Assembly (NCBI RefSeq): GCF_902459465.1 | Contig: NC_047063.1 | Location: 2,604,001-2,668,000 of the forward strand | From: Asterias rubens | Lineage: Eukaryota; Echinodermata; Asteroidea; Forcipulatida; Asteriidae | DNA: 64,000 bases | Reading direction: 5' to 3' | Shown: positions 23,411-35,159 of the stretch, in pieces | How positions within the stretch are numbered: position 1 is the first letter of the stretch | Layout: each line of letters opens with the position of its first letter | Made by a program: the position numbers and the translations under genes | Notes under the pieces: model-generated | Told to the model about the DNA's origin: nothing | What the model saw: only the letters and a program-made list of their open reading frames with translations | Databases searched by the model: none

Positions 23411-24120
23411 AATTAATTATGCCATTATTATTGTGTATAGTTTTAATATACAAAACAGGCTATATATAAGTATTGATATCTTTCAACTTCACAAGAAGAT
23501 GGAAAGGGTGTTAAGAACAAAACAATAAAAAACTACACTTTTATAGGAGTATAGGAATTATGTAGCAGTTCTGGCTAATACCACGGCAAAGTTTTGACTA
23601 TTTTATAAAGTTTCAAATTTTTAAGCATTTTTTTTTCGTGATGTTTCTTAATATAATGTACAAGACGCCAGCAAAAACTGGGTTAGATTTTCTGAGTATT
23701 TTTGACAAAACTTTAACACTAATTTTGTGTTTGCAAATCATGCACCGAACAACAACTGTCATTGCGGCTATAACCTATTACACGAGAGTCGAGTCGCGGA
23801 TTGGTTTTGACTACTACAATTTAGAAACCTTAAATTAACGGTGGAAAAATGAGTGGATCGTTGGCAAAATGTGTGTCAGTTTATGCACAACAACATTGTT
23901 CAATGTAATTATAGACCAGTACCAGCAATGTGTGACTCCACATGGCATTACAAATGTTTCAAGCTCAATCGGTCGTTTTCGGAGTAACAAACAAAAACCT
24001 GTTTTCAAACATCGAGTTTTGAACCAGTGAGGTCAAACATTGTTGAGTAATATCAATGGGAGCTTTCCATCGTGCTCATCTAAGGCCTATTGTTAAAAAA
24101 AACTGTGCTTATGTTATTTA
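23411..24120. other. Intergenic AT-rich stretch downstream of the LRR-Ig gene
   Basis: No gene is supported. Around 23890-23990 there are traces of MITE core sequence (tttcaagctcaatcggtcgt). The rest is unremarkable AT-rich DNA. Confidence 0.4.
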
Positions 24121-24123
24121 CAA

Positions 24124-24129
24124 TTTATT
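24124..24129 (-). promoter_or_regulatory. Polyadenylation signal AATAAA of the LRR-Ig gene
   Basis: AATAAA on the minus strand lies 79 bases beyond the stop codon at 24209, a normal spacing for a short 3'UTR. Confidence 0.55.
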
Positions 24130-24208
24130 TTTCCCAAAGTGTTGTGGATATTCTTTAAAACATACAACGCTTCTGTATCTGTGGGAAAAGCCATCGTCAT
24201 TTCCAAAA

Positions 24209-26497
24209 CTAAGGGTCAGACACACTTTCATACAATTCTTCGTCTCCTTTGTTCTCTCCGTTGCCTCCACTATGATCCTCAACGGTATGAGCATAGATCT
24301 GAGATGGTTGGCGACGCCCTGTAGTAGGACTATCCGCATATCTAAGAGTGGTCTGCTGTCCACTTGGAACCTCATAACCTCCGCCAAGGGCTTTGTTCAC
24401 ACAACCTCCCTCCGAGTCATCGTTGTCACCTTTACGGAAGCCAACTTTCAGATCGGAGGTTTGAGATGCAGATGTGGAGTTGGCTTCTTGCTGTTTCTTG
24501 CGATACCGACGGAGGAATATGATACCAGCAAATACTGCAACCGTTATTATAATGGTGATAAACATTGTGGGGAGAACGGAAGAAGCAAGTGAGTGCGGCT
24601 GTGGGGCGTCTGATTTAGAGGTAGTCACTGTAAGGTTGACCTCGGCTCTCCCTTCACCCAAGATGTTGTGGGCAAGACATGTGTACCTCCCTTCGTCATG
24701 TTTCTCCAATGGTGTGATATGCAGAATTTGTCCTCGCAGAATAGTGAATCTTTCTTCGTGATGGGCTAGTATCTCTGTGTCGTTTGGTGAGAGCCAAGTT
24801 ACGGTCGGTACAGGAATGCCAGTAGCTGTACATATAAGAGTCACAGATTTTCCAGCCAGGGCTGTCAGCTGTTTGTCCACCATCGCCATCGGTGCTTGAC
24901 ATAAGAAGTCATGACTGTCCAGGTCTGTTATCACTGAACCATAGTAATGATTCGGTCCTTCACATCGAGGCTCAACGTACGGTGGAGTGTTACGCAGCCA
25001 GTCTCGTAGACCTGTGAGCCTACAGTCACACTGCAGTGGGTTGCCTTCTAGCTTTAGTTTGGACAAAGCTCTATTTCTCCCAGATAGCGAATCACCAGGC
25101 ACGACTTGGATCAAGTTATAACTCAGATCAAGTACTTGCAAGTAATCACAGAAACCCAAGATAGTTGCTGCATCATGAATCAGATTGTGAGCCAGTGAGA
25201 GATCCTGTAGGTTTGTAAGATTAATAAGAGGACAGTCCTGCAGGTCGACCAGCTGAAGCTCATTTTGGGATAAGTCCAAGTTTATAATTTCAGGCACCAG
25301 TTGAAACATCAGCATGTTGACGCTAGTGAGTTGATTCCCTGTTAGGTACAGACGCTTCAACGACAATAGACCCATGAAGTAATCAGCATGTAACGTGGTG
25401 AGTCGGTTGTTGGTGATGGACAGTTCAAATAAGATAGACTGGTTGAAAAATACTCCAAACAAAGACGTCAGGGCATTGTCGTCGAGATACAGTGACCTTA
25501 GCATGGTGAGTTGACTCAGTGCAGTGGTTGAGATGAACAAGAGACGATTATTGGCTACATGCAGTTCAGTCAGATCGAAAAATCCTGACAGGGTTGTCGA
25601 GGACAGGTTTGCTAGCAGGTTGGTATCGGCGTTTAAGAACTCCAGACCTTCGGCCCAAGGTGGTTGAATCAATGAATCGAATGAGTTGTTGCTCATGTCC
25701 ATTCTCTTCATCGTGTTTCCGTACCGACTGATGTAGAATCTATTCCAGTTTGACAGTCCATTACTGCCTACGTTTAATGTATCTGGAGTTGCGTCCCGGA
25801 GCCTTACCGACTGTAGTTGGTTGTGATTAAGTGAAAGTATATCTATGCTGATATCCCCAATCCCGAAGTCAGTGATACCCAGACTTCGTATTTCATTGTG
25901 ATCAAAAAGAAAAGAAACATCTCTAATTATTGGGCCATAGAATGGACCAAATGAAGTCAGTCGGTTGAATTGGATGCTGACAACAATATTTGACAGATCT
26001 TGTGGGCTAAAATAACTTATTAAATTAAAATCGGCAGAGAACCGCTGCAAGGTCCTGCAACGTTGAATATTAGATAAACGTGTAATGGAGTTATAGTCTA
26101 CTGAGAGCTCAGTGAGAGAGCTCAGCTGACAAGTATTCGGCAAGTCAGAAATGACGTTGTGATCAACAGACAATATCTGCAGGCTATCTAGCTCACTGGA
26201 TTCCAGCAGTGACCTCACATCAGATATGTTATTGTAGTCAAGGTACAGTTCAGCCAGCCTGGAGAATGTGCCATTGAAATCGTCTGGTGACAACTCTGAT
26301 ATGATGTTGTGGCTTAGATCCATGATGATGGCGTTTGGGTAGTTGACGGGGATGCAGTCAAGATTGAGTGAGGAGCAGTCAGCCTCCGCAGTGACGTGGT
26401 CGTAAACACACTGCGCATGACTGCAGGTGGATGACTGAGAGATGACGATACAGACACCAAGACAACAAAGGAACAGTGTCCATTCAGTGGATCCCAT
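24209..26497 (-). CDS. Leucine-rich repeat and Ig-domain transmembrane receptor (intact)
   Basis: A single 762-residue open frame. It has a signal peptide (residues 1 to about 24), a Cys-containing LRR N-cap, roughly fifteen LRRs of the LxxLxLxxN type, and an LRR C-terminal cap (about 486-536, with QCDCRL and the later Cys pair). One Ig domain follows (about 537-626; Cys 556 and 607, Trp 568, DEGRYTC), then a membrane segment (about 641-662) and a 100-residue tail. Tail tyrosines are YEVP (708, a YxxP SH2-type site), RYAD (720), IYAHT (735) and ELYESV (756). The architecture resembles AMIGO/LINGO/LRIG-type surface receptors, but no one-to-one orthologue is recognised. A good acceptor (tttctttag) 6 bases before the ATG suggests an upstream noncoding exon. 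It is intronless within the CDS. A recognition or adhesion role is inferred. A divergent paralogue lies at 32501. Confidence 0.92.
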   Translation of the reverse strand: MGSTEWTLFLCCLGVCIVISQSSTCSHAQCVYDHVTAEADCSSLNLDCIPVNYPNAIIMDLSHNIISELSPDDFNGTFSRLAELYLDYNNISDVRSLLESSELDSLQILSVDHNVISDLPNTCQLSSLTELSVDYNSITRLSNIQRCRTLQRFSADFNLISYFSPQDLSNIVVSIQFNRLTSFGPFYGPIIRDVSFLFDHNEIRSLGITDFGIGDISIDILSLNHNQLQSVRLRDATPDTLNVGSNGLSNWNRFYISRYGNTMKRMDMSNNSFDSLIQPPWAEGLEFLNADTNLLANLSSTTLSGFFDLTELHVANNRLLFISTTALSQLTMLRSLYLDDNALTSLFGVFFNQSILFELSITNNRLTTLHADYFMGLLSLKRLYLTGNQLTSVNMLMFQLVPEIINLDLSQNELQLVDLQDCPLINLTNLQDLSLAHNLIHDAATILGFCDYLQVLDLSYNLIQVVPGDSLSGRNRALSKLKLEGNPLQCDCRLTGLRDWLRNTPPYVEPRCEGPNHYYGSVITDLDSHDFLCQAPMAMVDKQLTALAGKSVTLICTATGIPVPTVTWLSPNDTEILAHHEERFTILRGQILHITPLEKHDEGRYTCLAHNILGEGRAEVNLTVTTSKSDAPQPHSLASSVLPTMFITIIITVAVFAGIIFLRRYRKKQQEANSTSASQTSDLKVGFRKGDNDDSEGGCVNKALGGGYEVPSGQQTTLRYADSPTTGRRQPSQIYAHTVEDHSGGNGENKGDEELYESVSDP

Positions 26498-26499
26498 TG

Positions 26500-27137
26500 T
26501 TTCCTAAAGAAATGAGACAGATCAACAAATACTCCCGTCAACCACAAAGTTGCTCAGTGTTTTTGTGCAAAAGACGAACAAGGAAGGAATATTACTAGGC
26601 AAACACTTGTTTTCTTAGTATACGTTTCTACACTTTCCAGTTGTTAGGAAAAATCTCACGGTTGGGATTAGAACTTTAGTTTATCAACTTACTAGGTACT
26701 TCACGAACTCCACTGAATATTAAGGAAAGGGTGGTAAGAGGATTTTCTTTGCTACAAGTACGCTTTAGCCCCCCCCCCCCTCCCCCCCCAGCATGGTTGT
26801 GGCGCAAAACAAAATAGAGATAAACAGTTTTGTTTGGAACAAAAAACAAAGTCACGCTACAACACGCTACAATATGTTGGATAATAATATGAGATACTTT
26901 CACGTAGGTGATCCTCAAACTTGGATCTGAAGATACATGCAGCAAATTAACTTATTTATCAGCCTAAAGCCCGTTCCATTACCCAAATTTAAAAAGATGG
27001 TTCGATACACAATTGCCAAACTGTCCATTCCCTGCTTTTAGAACAATATTAATCTCTTTCTTAACATTGCAGCACATTTTGCACTCTCACAATACATAAT
27101 CACTCCAGAACACCCATTCTTAATGAGTAATCTGATT
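26500..27137. other. Upstream flank of the LRR-Ig gene
   Basis: The proximal 5' flank holds the likely 5'UTR acceptor just above the ATG and a C-rich run (26769-26790). No further exon or repeat of known type is evident. Confidence 0.35.
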
Positions 27138-27522
27138 TAAAGACACTGGACACTATAAGTGATTGTCAAAGACCAGTCTTCACACTTGGTGTTTCTCAAC
27201 ATGTGCATAAAATAACAAACCTGTGAACATTTGAGCTCAATTGGTCGTCGAAGTTGTGAGATAATAAAGAAAGAAAAAACACCCTTGTCACACGAAGTTG
27301 TGTGCTTTCAGATGCTTGATTTCGAGACCTCAAAATTCTAAACCTAAGGTCTCGAAATCAAATTCGTGGAAAATTACTTCTTTCTCGAAAACTACATCAT
27401 TTCAGTGGGAGCCGTTTCTCGCAATGTGTTATACTATCAACCTCTCCCTAACTGGTTACAAAGTAAGTTTTTATGCTAATAATTATTTTGAGTAATTACC
27501 AATAGTGTCCACTGCCTTTAAA
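27138..27522 (+). repeat. MITE family 1, full copy
   Basis: It is bounded by aaagacactggacactataa and ccaatagtgtccactgcctt, with the full core, the ctcaaaattctaaacctaag hairpin and the ggagccgtttctcgcaatgt block. Confidence 0.85.
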
Positions 27523-28837
27523 ATGTTTTTTTTTAACTGTACATACCTATGGAGTTTTCGTTGCCAACAAGATAGGAAAAACGGAAAAAATTTCTGAGTC
27601 CAGGTTATTTTTGTACAAACTAACTTCCTTATGTGATCAAGGTACCACAACAAAGTATAATAAACTTGTTTTGCTGATTCTAAGGTGCACCATCAATGCC
27701 ATGGAAAAAACTGCTTTGACAATCGGCTCGGCGTAAAACTTGAGATCAAATAAGATATATCCGAGGTTCAGACGTTCTGAATATTTCCCCCAACTTGTTC
27801 ATCATTTATAATGTAGCATTTCGTGGCCCCCATACTTTTTGCCCCACCTTATTTCCAGGGGCTTCCCCTTTATGTCATTACATCATACTTGGTGCTTTGA
27901 TATTCAAATGTTTGAACTTGATCTCCGATATGGTAGAATAACTGAACTGAAAGGCGAGTCAACATCAAGATCACCATTTGAATATGAATATGAATATGAA
28001 TGTCGTGAATATTATACAGCCAACAGCAGCAAGGTTAATACGTACTGTATTATAACTGGTTTGTGTACAAATAATGCTCGTGATACAGAACTTCATTCCA
28101 TTGAAAATTGCTTTTGCGGTCTCTACGGTAGAATGTATCACAGAGTCTAGTCCATTCGATTTCACTTTATTATTTAAGAACTCGAAAAGTATCTAAATCT
28201 ATAGGTCTCAGTGTTTTATTGGTGTAAATCAAGTTGGGAGGGGAGAGTGGAGGGGTACGGGCTAGTCGCCCCCCCCCCCCTGCCACGGCTGAAATTTAAA
28301 GGCCTCGGTGTTTTTAGTGGCCTAAATCAAGTTGGGGGGAGGGGAGGGGTACGGGACTAGTCGCCTCCCCTGCCACGACTGAAATCGACAGCGGCTTGTG
28401 GTGACGTAGTCGTTGATCCAGAGATGCAGATTGTGCTTTGGGGGACAACCCCCCCCCCCAAAAAAAAAAAAAAAGAAAAAAAAGAAGAAATTCCTAAGGA
28501 GAAACTCGGATTGAGAATTACATGTGACTGGCTGGCCCTTGGTGTGCTTGCTTGAGGACAATTTGGAATATTTCAATTTCAAATTGGAATCAGCCTTTAC
28601 AAGCAGGGAGTTCACACAGACATTTCGCAGTTCCGGTTTGCCTGGTTGTTATTTTCTTGTACATCAGATAAACCGGGTTATTCACAAACTCACATTTCTC
28701 AGAACTCAAATTATGAGCATGGTAAAATGAACACAATATACAGCAAAATACTGATTATGAAGTTAAATATACTAGAACTTTTTTACTATTTTTTGTGTGA
28801 AATATTTCCCTCTGTGATGAAGTCTTTTTAGAGAGAG
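27523..28837. other. Intergenic; low-complexity and short duplicated blocks
   Basis: It contains a (GAATAT)n run at 27979-28000 and a duplicated block: taaatcaagttgggaggg with gtacgggctagtcgcccccc at 28227-28290 recurs at 28323-28385. A C-run followed by a poly-A-rich tract sits at 28450-28485. No gene is supported. Confidence 0.45.
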
Positions 28838-29136
28838 AACTGTATCTAAGAAACGGCTCCCTCTGAAGTAAAGTAGTTTTCGAGAAAGAATGTTCCACTA
28901 AAATATTTGAATTTTGTTTAGAGACCTCAGAGTTGGATGTTGAGCTCTCAAAATCAAGGATCTGAAAGCACATAACTTCGTGTGACAAGGGTGTTTTTTT
29001 GTTCCATTATTCTCTCGCAACTTCGACGACCAATTGAGTTCAAATTTTCACAGGTTTGTTATTCCGTGCATATGTTGAGATACAACAAATGAGAAGACTG
29101 GTCTTCGACAATTACCATAGGTGTCCAGTGTCTTTA
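28838..29136 (-). repeat. MITE family 1, truncated copy (minus)
   Basis: It matches the reverse family from aagaaacggctccctctgaa through the caaattttcacaggtttgtt core to ataggtgtccagtgtcttta. The other end is lost. Confidence 0.75.
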
Positions 29137-29204
29137 AGAACCCAATGTAACTCAAATGGTGTTTGAAGATTTGCATGGTGTGGATAATAAGAGAAACTTA
29201 GATA

Positions 29205-29450
29205 TAAATATGAATAGTAAACTTGCGGGACAACCATGAGTAATCTCTATTTGAAGTAGTGGTGGCTCTGAAAAGAGCCGGTTTGGTCTCGACGTTTCGA
29301 ACAATACTCTTCTGCTGAAGACGAGCAGAGTATACTGTTCGAAACGTCGAGACCAAGCCGGCTCTTTTTAGAGCCACCACTCCTTCAAATAGAGATTTTA
29401 CTTATGGTTGTACCCGCTAGTTTACTATTTATATTTATATTTATAGTTTC
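29205..29450. repeat. Foldback element with CGAAACGTCGAGACC arms
   Basis: The left arm aatctctatttgaagtagtg, then ggtttggtctcgacgtttcg, is inverted on the right (cgaaacgtcgagaccaagcc, then ccttcaaatagagatttta). The central loop is about 45 bases (ttctgctgaagacgagcaga). Arms of about 100 bases make this a strong hairpin former. Nothing is encoded. Confidence 0.75.
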
Positions 29451-30531
29451 TCTTATGTAAATCATTCAATGGCGGCACGTGATGCATAATATTACGCTGC
29501 AAGTGCAACGAAACATTAGTTCAAAGATACGTGTCACGGTACACAATGCTGGATGAAAAGTACCAAAACCGACACCGTCAACAAAATAGTATAATACTTA
29601 ACATCTAGAGTCACAAGTTGCTTGTAAAGAATTACAAATTAAGTTTTAGTTTCCCGTCAAAAAGGGAAATAGAGTGATTTTGTATAAAATTATCAATAGG
29701 ATATAGCAATTGGAGTTGGTATGAACTTCCTTATGCTACTACCTTAGCCAAACTTTTGACATCCCCCACACACACCCAATATATTGAATGAAATTCCTAG
29801 TTAAACATTAAACCGAGAGACATGGACACATCATCATGATCTTATAGTCACTTTCGGTAAAATAAACTTCTGTCAATACTTCAAAATACTCGAGGTAAAA
29901 ATTAATGTTCTTCCTTGAGTCTCTGTTTCGACCGGCATTGATTACAACATCATGTGATGGCTCAAATACTACGATGACCACAAACTTTTTTACAAACAGA
30001 ACATAGACTTGGTTCCAAGTCCGTGATCGTGGTTTTTAGTAGTCCTGCATGATATAGCCGATACATTATTGGCTGAAACAGCGCCCTGTTGTGGATAAAC
30101 CTCCGTCACTCTCAGCCTGAGATTGCGAGTTTAGAGCGTGTGATAGCAAATCTGCCAGGGAATTCTGCGTGGCCTATGAAGAGAAATAATCGCAGTCCCA
30201 GACTTGAAATCAAGTCTAACAGAACAGGGAAGTTCAACAGCGATATTTTGTTTCGAACCCCATCCACATTAAATTGAGGTAACATCGTGACAATTCGTCA
30301 CTTTTTGCTCAGACTCTAAGTAAGATACCAGTATCAAGAAAGGAGAAACTTGGTGCGTTTCTTTTACAAGAGAATTCTTCTGCCGATCTTTCGAAGGGAA
30401 ATACAATCGAGTAAGTGAATTCCTCTTTCCTAATAGCACCAAGTTTTGTGCTCTTTGTTTTAGTATTTGCTTCACTTGCCCTATATCCATGATACACCTT
30501 CAACTGCTCATTGAAGTTATGACTTTCTGTA
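29451..30531. other. Intergenic, no gene seen
   Basis: Unremarkable DNA at intermediate GC. Frames of 60-100 codons near 30089-30614 have no domain or splice support. Confidence 0.4.
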
Positions 30532-30892
30532 TTAAAGCCATTGGACACTTTCGGTAAACAGTATTGTCCAAAGGCCCACACTTCGTGTATCACAACTGAT
30601 ATAAAAAATAACAAACCTGTGAAAATTTAGGCTCAATCGGTCATCGGAGTCGGGAGAAAATCACGGGGAAAACCCACCCTTGTTTCCGCACGTTTCGCCG
30701 TGTCATGTCAAATAAATCCGTAATTCACGACAACGAGAATTGATAACTGTTTCAATGTTTTCTCGAAAAGTAAAGCTTTTCATGGAATAATATTTCAAGA
30801 GAAGTCTTTCACCATTACCTTCTGTAAACCCTGTAAGTTATTTGTAAATCTGTGATTTTTTTTTTCTGTGCCGAAAGTGTGTAATGGCTTAA
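30532..30892 (+). repeat. MITE family 2, full copy
   Basis: It starts ttaaagccattggacacttt and ends cgaaagtgtgtaatggctta, with the gtttcgccgtgtcatgtcaa and aatatttcaagagaagtctt blocks typical of the family. It directly abuts the next MITE. Confidence 0.85.
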
Positions 30893-31334
30893 AGTCACCT
30901 GGAAGTGGTATTTTTTCAAAATAAAGCTTTTGTCACGTGTTTTGATGAGTAAAATGTGAATAAACAGTTAACTACGGTTTTACAAAATTAGTTCTTATGT
31001 TATTTACAAATTTAAGAGTAGACCCCGACCCGAGAGGGCGCTGTTTGTGACGTCAATCGAGGCACACTCGATTTTTTTTCTTCTTCCCGGCAATGCCGAC
31101 CAGGTGTATTGCTGCTGAATGCAGAAAAACACTTTTTGAAATGTACCAACTCACGACTTGGACGTACATGTACTTTGCACGTGTGTTTACTATACGCATT
31201 GTAGGCAAAGTCTGCCTCGATTGACGTCACAAAAGGGGTAGGCGGAGTCAGCCCCCCAAACAACTTTATATATTTTTTAAACATAAAAATCGGACAAACA
31301 AATACTAAAAAAATTGTTCCAGGTGACTTTAAAG
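30891..31334. mobile_element. MITE with AAAGTCACCTGGAA termini
   Basis: The left end aaagtcacctggaa is inverted at the right as ttccaggtgacttta. Inner inverted blocks (gtgacgtcaatcgaggca and tgcctcgattgacgtcac) flank a central segment with cacgtgtg. It sits end to end with a family 2 copy. Confidence 0.75.
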
Positions 31335-31374
31335 AAATAATGTGTATAATTGTTAGTTAAAAAACTTACTTGCT

Positions 31375-31905
31375 AACAAGCAATGGAGAGCTGTCGATAG
31401 TATAAAAAATAAAAACAAATAAAACATAAATAAAACATAAATAAAACATTTTGAGACACGGCTCCCTCTGAAGTAACGTATACTTTTTGAGAAGGAGGTA
31501 ATTTCTCACTCAAATTATAAAAGACTTCAGCTGGAGCCTTTTAGTATGTGATTTCGAGACCCCGGATTCAGATTTTGAGGTCTCGAAGTCATGGGGAGAG
31601 GTTAATAGTATAAAACAATGTGAGAAACGGCTCCCTCTAAAGTGACATAGTTTTCGAGAAAGAAGCAATTTTCTACGAACTTAATTTCGAGACCTCAAGT
31701 GTAGAATTTGAGGTCTCGAAATCAAGCATCTGAACGCACGCAACTTTGTTTGACAGGGGTGTTTTTTCTTTCATTATTATCTCGCAAGTTCGATTACCGA
31801 TTGAGCTCAAATTGTCACAGATTTGTTGTTTTATGCATATGTTGAGATACACCAACTGTGAAGGCTAGTCTTTGACGATTACCAATAGTGTCCACTGCCT
31901 TTAAA
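31375..31905 (-). repeat. Two abutting family 1 MITE pieces (minus)
   Basis: A 5' fragment (caatggagagctgtcgatag to gaagtaacgtatactttttg) is followed by a nearly complete minus copy from 31590 (gttaatagtataaaacaatg) to 31905 (ccaatagtgtccactgcctt). The second retains core and hairpin. Confidence 0.7.
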
Positions 31906-32197
31906 GCATACTTTGGGATACACCAAGTGAAAATTACCAAACGTGCCCATACGTGACTTTTAGTATAACATTAAATCGTTTCTGCTTTCAAATGTCCCGT
32001 TATTCGACATGATTTAAATTTTTATCATTTTGTTTATTTACTTTAATATAGGTTTAATCGGTAATATTCGACAATGAGCGCCCAATTCAAACGTCGCATC
32101 ACTCAATATTTTTCGCAGTCATGTACTATAATTTCATTTAATGTTCAAGCAAAATGTTATCTTGCTTCGTAAGGTTGCAATTAAACAGATTTATTTT

Positions 32198-32385
32198 AAA
32201 CACATGTCATGACACGGCGAAACGTGCGGAAACAAGGGTGTGTTTTCCCGTTATTTTCTCCCGACTCCGATGACCGATTGAGCCTAAATTTTCATAAGTT
32301 TGTTATTTTATATATAAGTTGTGGTACACGAAGTGTGGGACTTGGACAATACTGTTGACCGAAAGTGTATAATATGGCTTTAAAA
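32198..32385 (-). repeat. MITE family 2 fragment (minus)
   Basis: It matches the family 2 5' half in reverse: gtcatgacacggcgaaacgt, then ccgactccgatgaccgattg, then ctgttgaccgaaagtgtata. The 3' half is missing. It lies about 115 bases before the LRR-Ig pseudogene start. Confidence 0.75.
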
Positions 32386-33551
32386 TGCCAAACTAAAATC
32401 AATTTTTAAAACCCATTTGCCTCTATGATAGACTTTAAGTCGACGATCAATAATTCGACCGAAAAATAAAGATTTTCTATTTCATTCTCTTCAGATTACC
32501 ATGGGATCACTTGGAGGTGGATTGTTACTCTTCTTCTGTTTAGGAGTTTGTATTTCAATATCCGCATCATCAACCTGCAGTCATGCGCAGTGTGTTTACG
32601 ACTACGTCACTGCAAAGGCTGACTGCTCCTCGCTCAATCTTGACTGCATCCCCGTCAGCTACCCACACGCCCTCATCATGGATCTAAGCCACAACAACAT
32701 ACACACAGAGGAAAGATTACACAACTTGTGTAAAATATTACCTGTTTTAGATGTAGTGGGCGAACACCATAACTATTAGGTAAAACTATTAGGTAATATC
32801 TTGCTTAATAGCTGTGTAAAAGTTTACATAAATATTGGGTAGTTTTCTTTACTGAATTGTTGGGTAAACCCACTCATGTAAAATATTACTTAATTGTGAC
32901 GTAAGACTTTACCGCTTTACAATGTAAATAGTTGTGTAAAACTTTACATCAATATTGGGTATTTTTTTTTACTGAATTGCTGGGTATAAATCCACTCATG
33001 TAAAATAATTACTCAATTTTGAAGTATAGATTTTACCGATTTTTAATGTAAACTGTGTGCCTTTAAAACTGGTAATAATATACACAATGCTTGTGTTGAA
33101 TACTAGCAAAGTGTTATTTCATGGAGTTTAGGGCTGTAATAAATGGACACATCATAAATACTGAGACTTGGCGACTACAACATGAATTTCAAGATAACAA
33201 CTTTTTAATAAAAATTTAATGGTAATAATATTAACAATCCAAAACATCACATGTGCAAAATGGGGTTTTCTGTATGTTTCATAATCAGTCAACAATTTCA
33301 GTGAATTTAAAAAATTACAAAAAATCTACCTAATTGGCAAGGTCAGAATAAATACTTCCAGGCTAACACAGTTTAAACTGTAAGGTTGTTCCATAAATCA
33401 AAACTATCACAACTATCACATCTCTTATGATTTTGATACTTTATTGCAAACAATTTGTGCAAGAACTTCTTTAACTACAATGCTTCTGGAATGGTCAAAT
33501 TACATTAATTGGCAAGGTCAGAATAAATACTTCCAGGCTAACACAGCTTAA

Positions 33552-33728
33552 AGAAGAACTCCAAGGTCAAATTCAATTTTGGGTTTGAACAATTTGTATG
33601 GGGAATTATTGGTTTATCCTAATTGTCGCTAAGCAATCAAAACGGTGTTGAATTTCAAATTTTGACAAATTTGACAAAAACTGGAAGGGTATTGAATACA
33701 AATTTGAATTTGACCTTTGAGTTCCTAT
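33552..33728. mobile_element. 177-bp MITE, copy 1, TTAA target duplication
   Basis: The ends agaagaactccaaggtcaaa and its inverse tttgacctttgagttccta flank the element; TTAA lies at 33548-33551 and 33729-33732. The empty site (ggctaacacagtttaaactg) survives at 33361-33380, so the insertion is directly visible. TTAA suggests a piggyBac- or Kolobok-type source. Confidence 0.82.
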
Positions 33729-33928
33729 TTAAACTGTAAGGTTGTTCCATAAATCCAAACTATCACAACTATCACATCTCTTATGATTTTGATACGTATT
33801 TGCAAACATTTTGTGCAAGAACTTTCACTGCACCACCCGAGTTTCTGAAAACCAATTTTTCAAGATTCTTGCAGTAAACAACTGAAATCGTAGTTCAATT
33901 TTTAACAGATAGCTTAATATTTATGCTA

Positions 33929-34648
33929 TCCCCTGCACCGCCCGAGTTTCTGAAAACCAATTTTTCAAGATTCTTGCAGTAAATAACTGGAATCGTAGTT
34001 CAATTTTTAAAAGATAGCTTAATATTTATACACAATTTTTTACCCTTTCGGTAATGTTTGTATAAAAGTACAAGCTCCCATTGGGAACAATAATCGGCTC
34101 TCGAATATTTTTTTGGAAGGATAAAATGGACACAATAGCTTTTCAAGGCTTTTATCTGGCTCAATGCTCATACTAATTAAATGCGAAGGCGTTAGTTTTC
34201 GACAATATCATCAATCATTAATGATGAATAAATACAGTTTCCTTTGTGCTTACTAATTAGTATGAGCTAAATTATTTCATCGAAGCTAATGACGATGAAA
34301 TAATTTAGCTCATACCAATTAGTAAACACAAAGGAAACTGTATTTATTCATCATTAATATTGATATTGTCGAAAACTAACGCCTTCGCATTTAATTAGTT
34401 TGAGCATTGAGTCAGATTAAAGCCTTGAAAAGCTATTGTGTCCATTTTATCCTTCCAAAAAAATATTCGAGAGCCGATTATTGTTCCCAATGGGAGCTTG
34501 TACTTTTATACAAACATTACCGAAAGGGTAAAAAATTGTGCATAAATATTAAGCTATCTTTTAAAAATTGAACTACGATTCCAGTTATTTACTGCAAGAA
34601 TCTTGAAAAATTGGTTTTCAGAAACTCGGGCGGTGCAGGGACTAGAGG
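33929..34648. repeat. 720-bp foldback element with about 350-bp arms
   Basis: The left arm starts ccctgcaccgcccgagtttc and the right arm ends gaaactcgggcggtgcaggg followed by actagagggttaac. The arms match almost base for base and meet at a loop of about 10 bases near 34283-34292. The TTAA-adjacent end is repeated at 45709, where a single arm is inserted elsewhere. Confidence 0.85.
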
Positions 34649-34730
34649 GTTAACTACAATGCTTCTGGAATGGTCAAATTACATTAATTGGCAAGGTCAG
34701 AATAAATACTTCCAGGCTAACACAGCTTAA

Positions 34731-34907
34731 AGAAGAACTCCAAGGTAAAAATTCAATTTTGGGTTTGAACAATTTGTATGGGGAATTATTGGTTTATCCT
34801 CATTGTCGCTAAGCAATCAAAACGGCGTTGAATTTGACATTTTGACAAATTTGACAAAACTGGAAGGGTGTTGAATACAAATTTGAATTTGACCTTTGAG
34901 TTCCTAT
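34731..34907. mobile_element. 177-bp MITE, copy 2
   Basis: Same element, flanks and TTAA site as 33552-33728, carried by the tandem duplication rather than a separate insertion. Confidence 0.8.
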
Positions 34908-35159
34908 TTAAACTGTAAGGTTGTTCCATAAATCCAAACTATCACAACTATCACATCTCTTATGATTTTGATACGTATTTGCAAACATTTTGTGCAAGAA
35001 CTTTCACTGCACCACCCGAGTTTCTGAAAACCAATTTTTCAAGATTCTTGCAGTAAACAACTGGAATCGTAGTTCAATTTTTAACAGATAGCTTAATATT
35101 TATGCACAATTTTTTACCCTTTTGGTAATGTTTGTATAAAAGTACAAGCTCCCATTGAA

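Noticed and set aside
24056-24592. 178-codon plus-strand frame
   Set aside because: It is the antisense shadow of the 3' end of the LRR-Ig gene.
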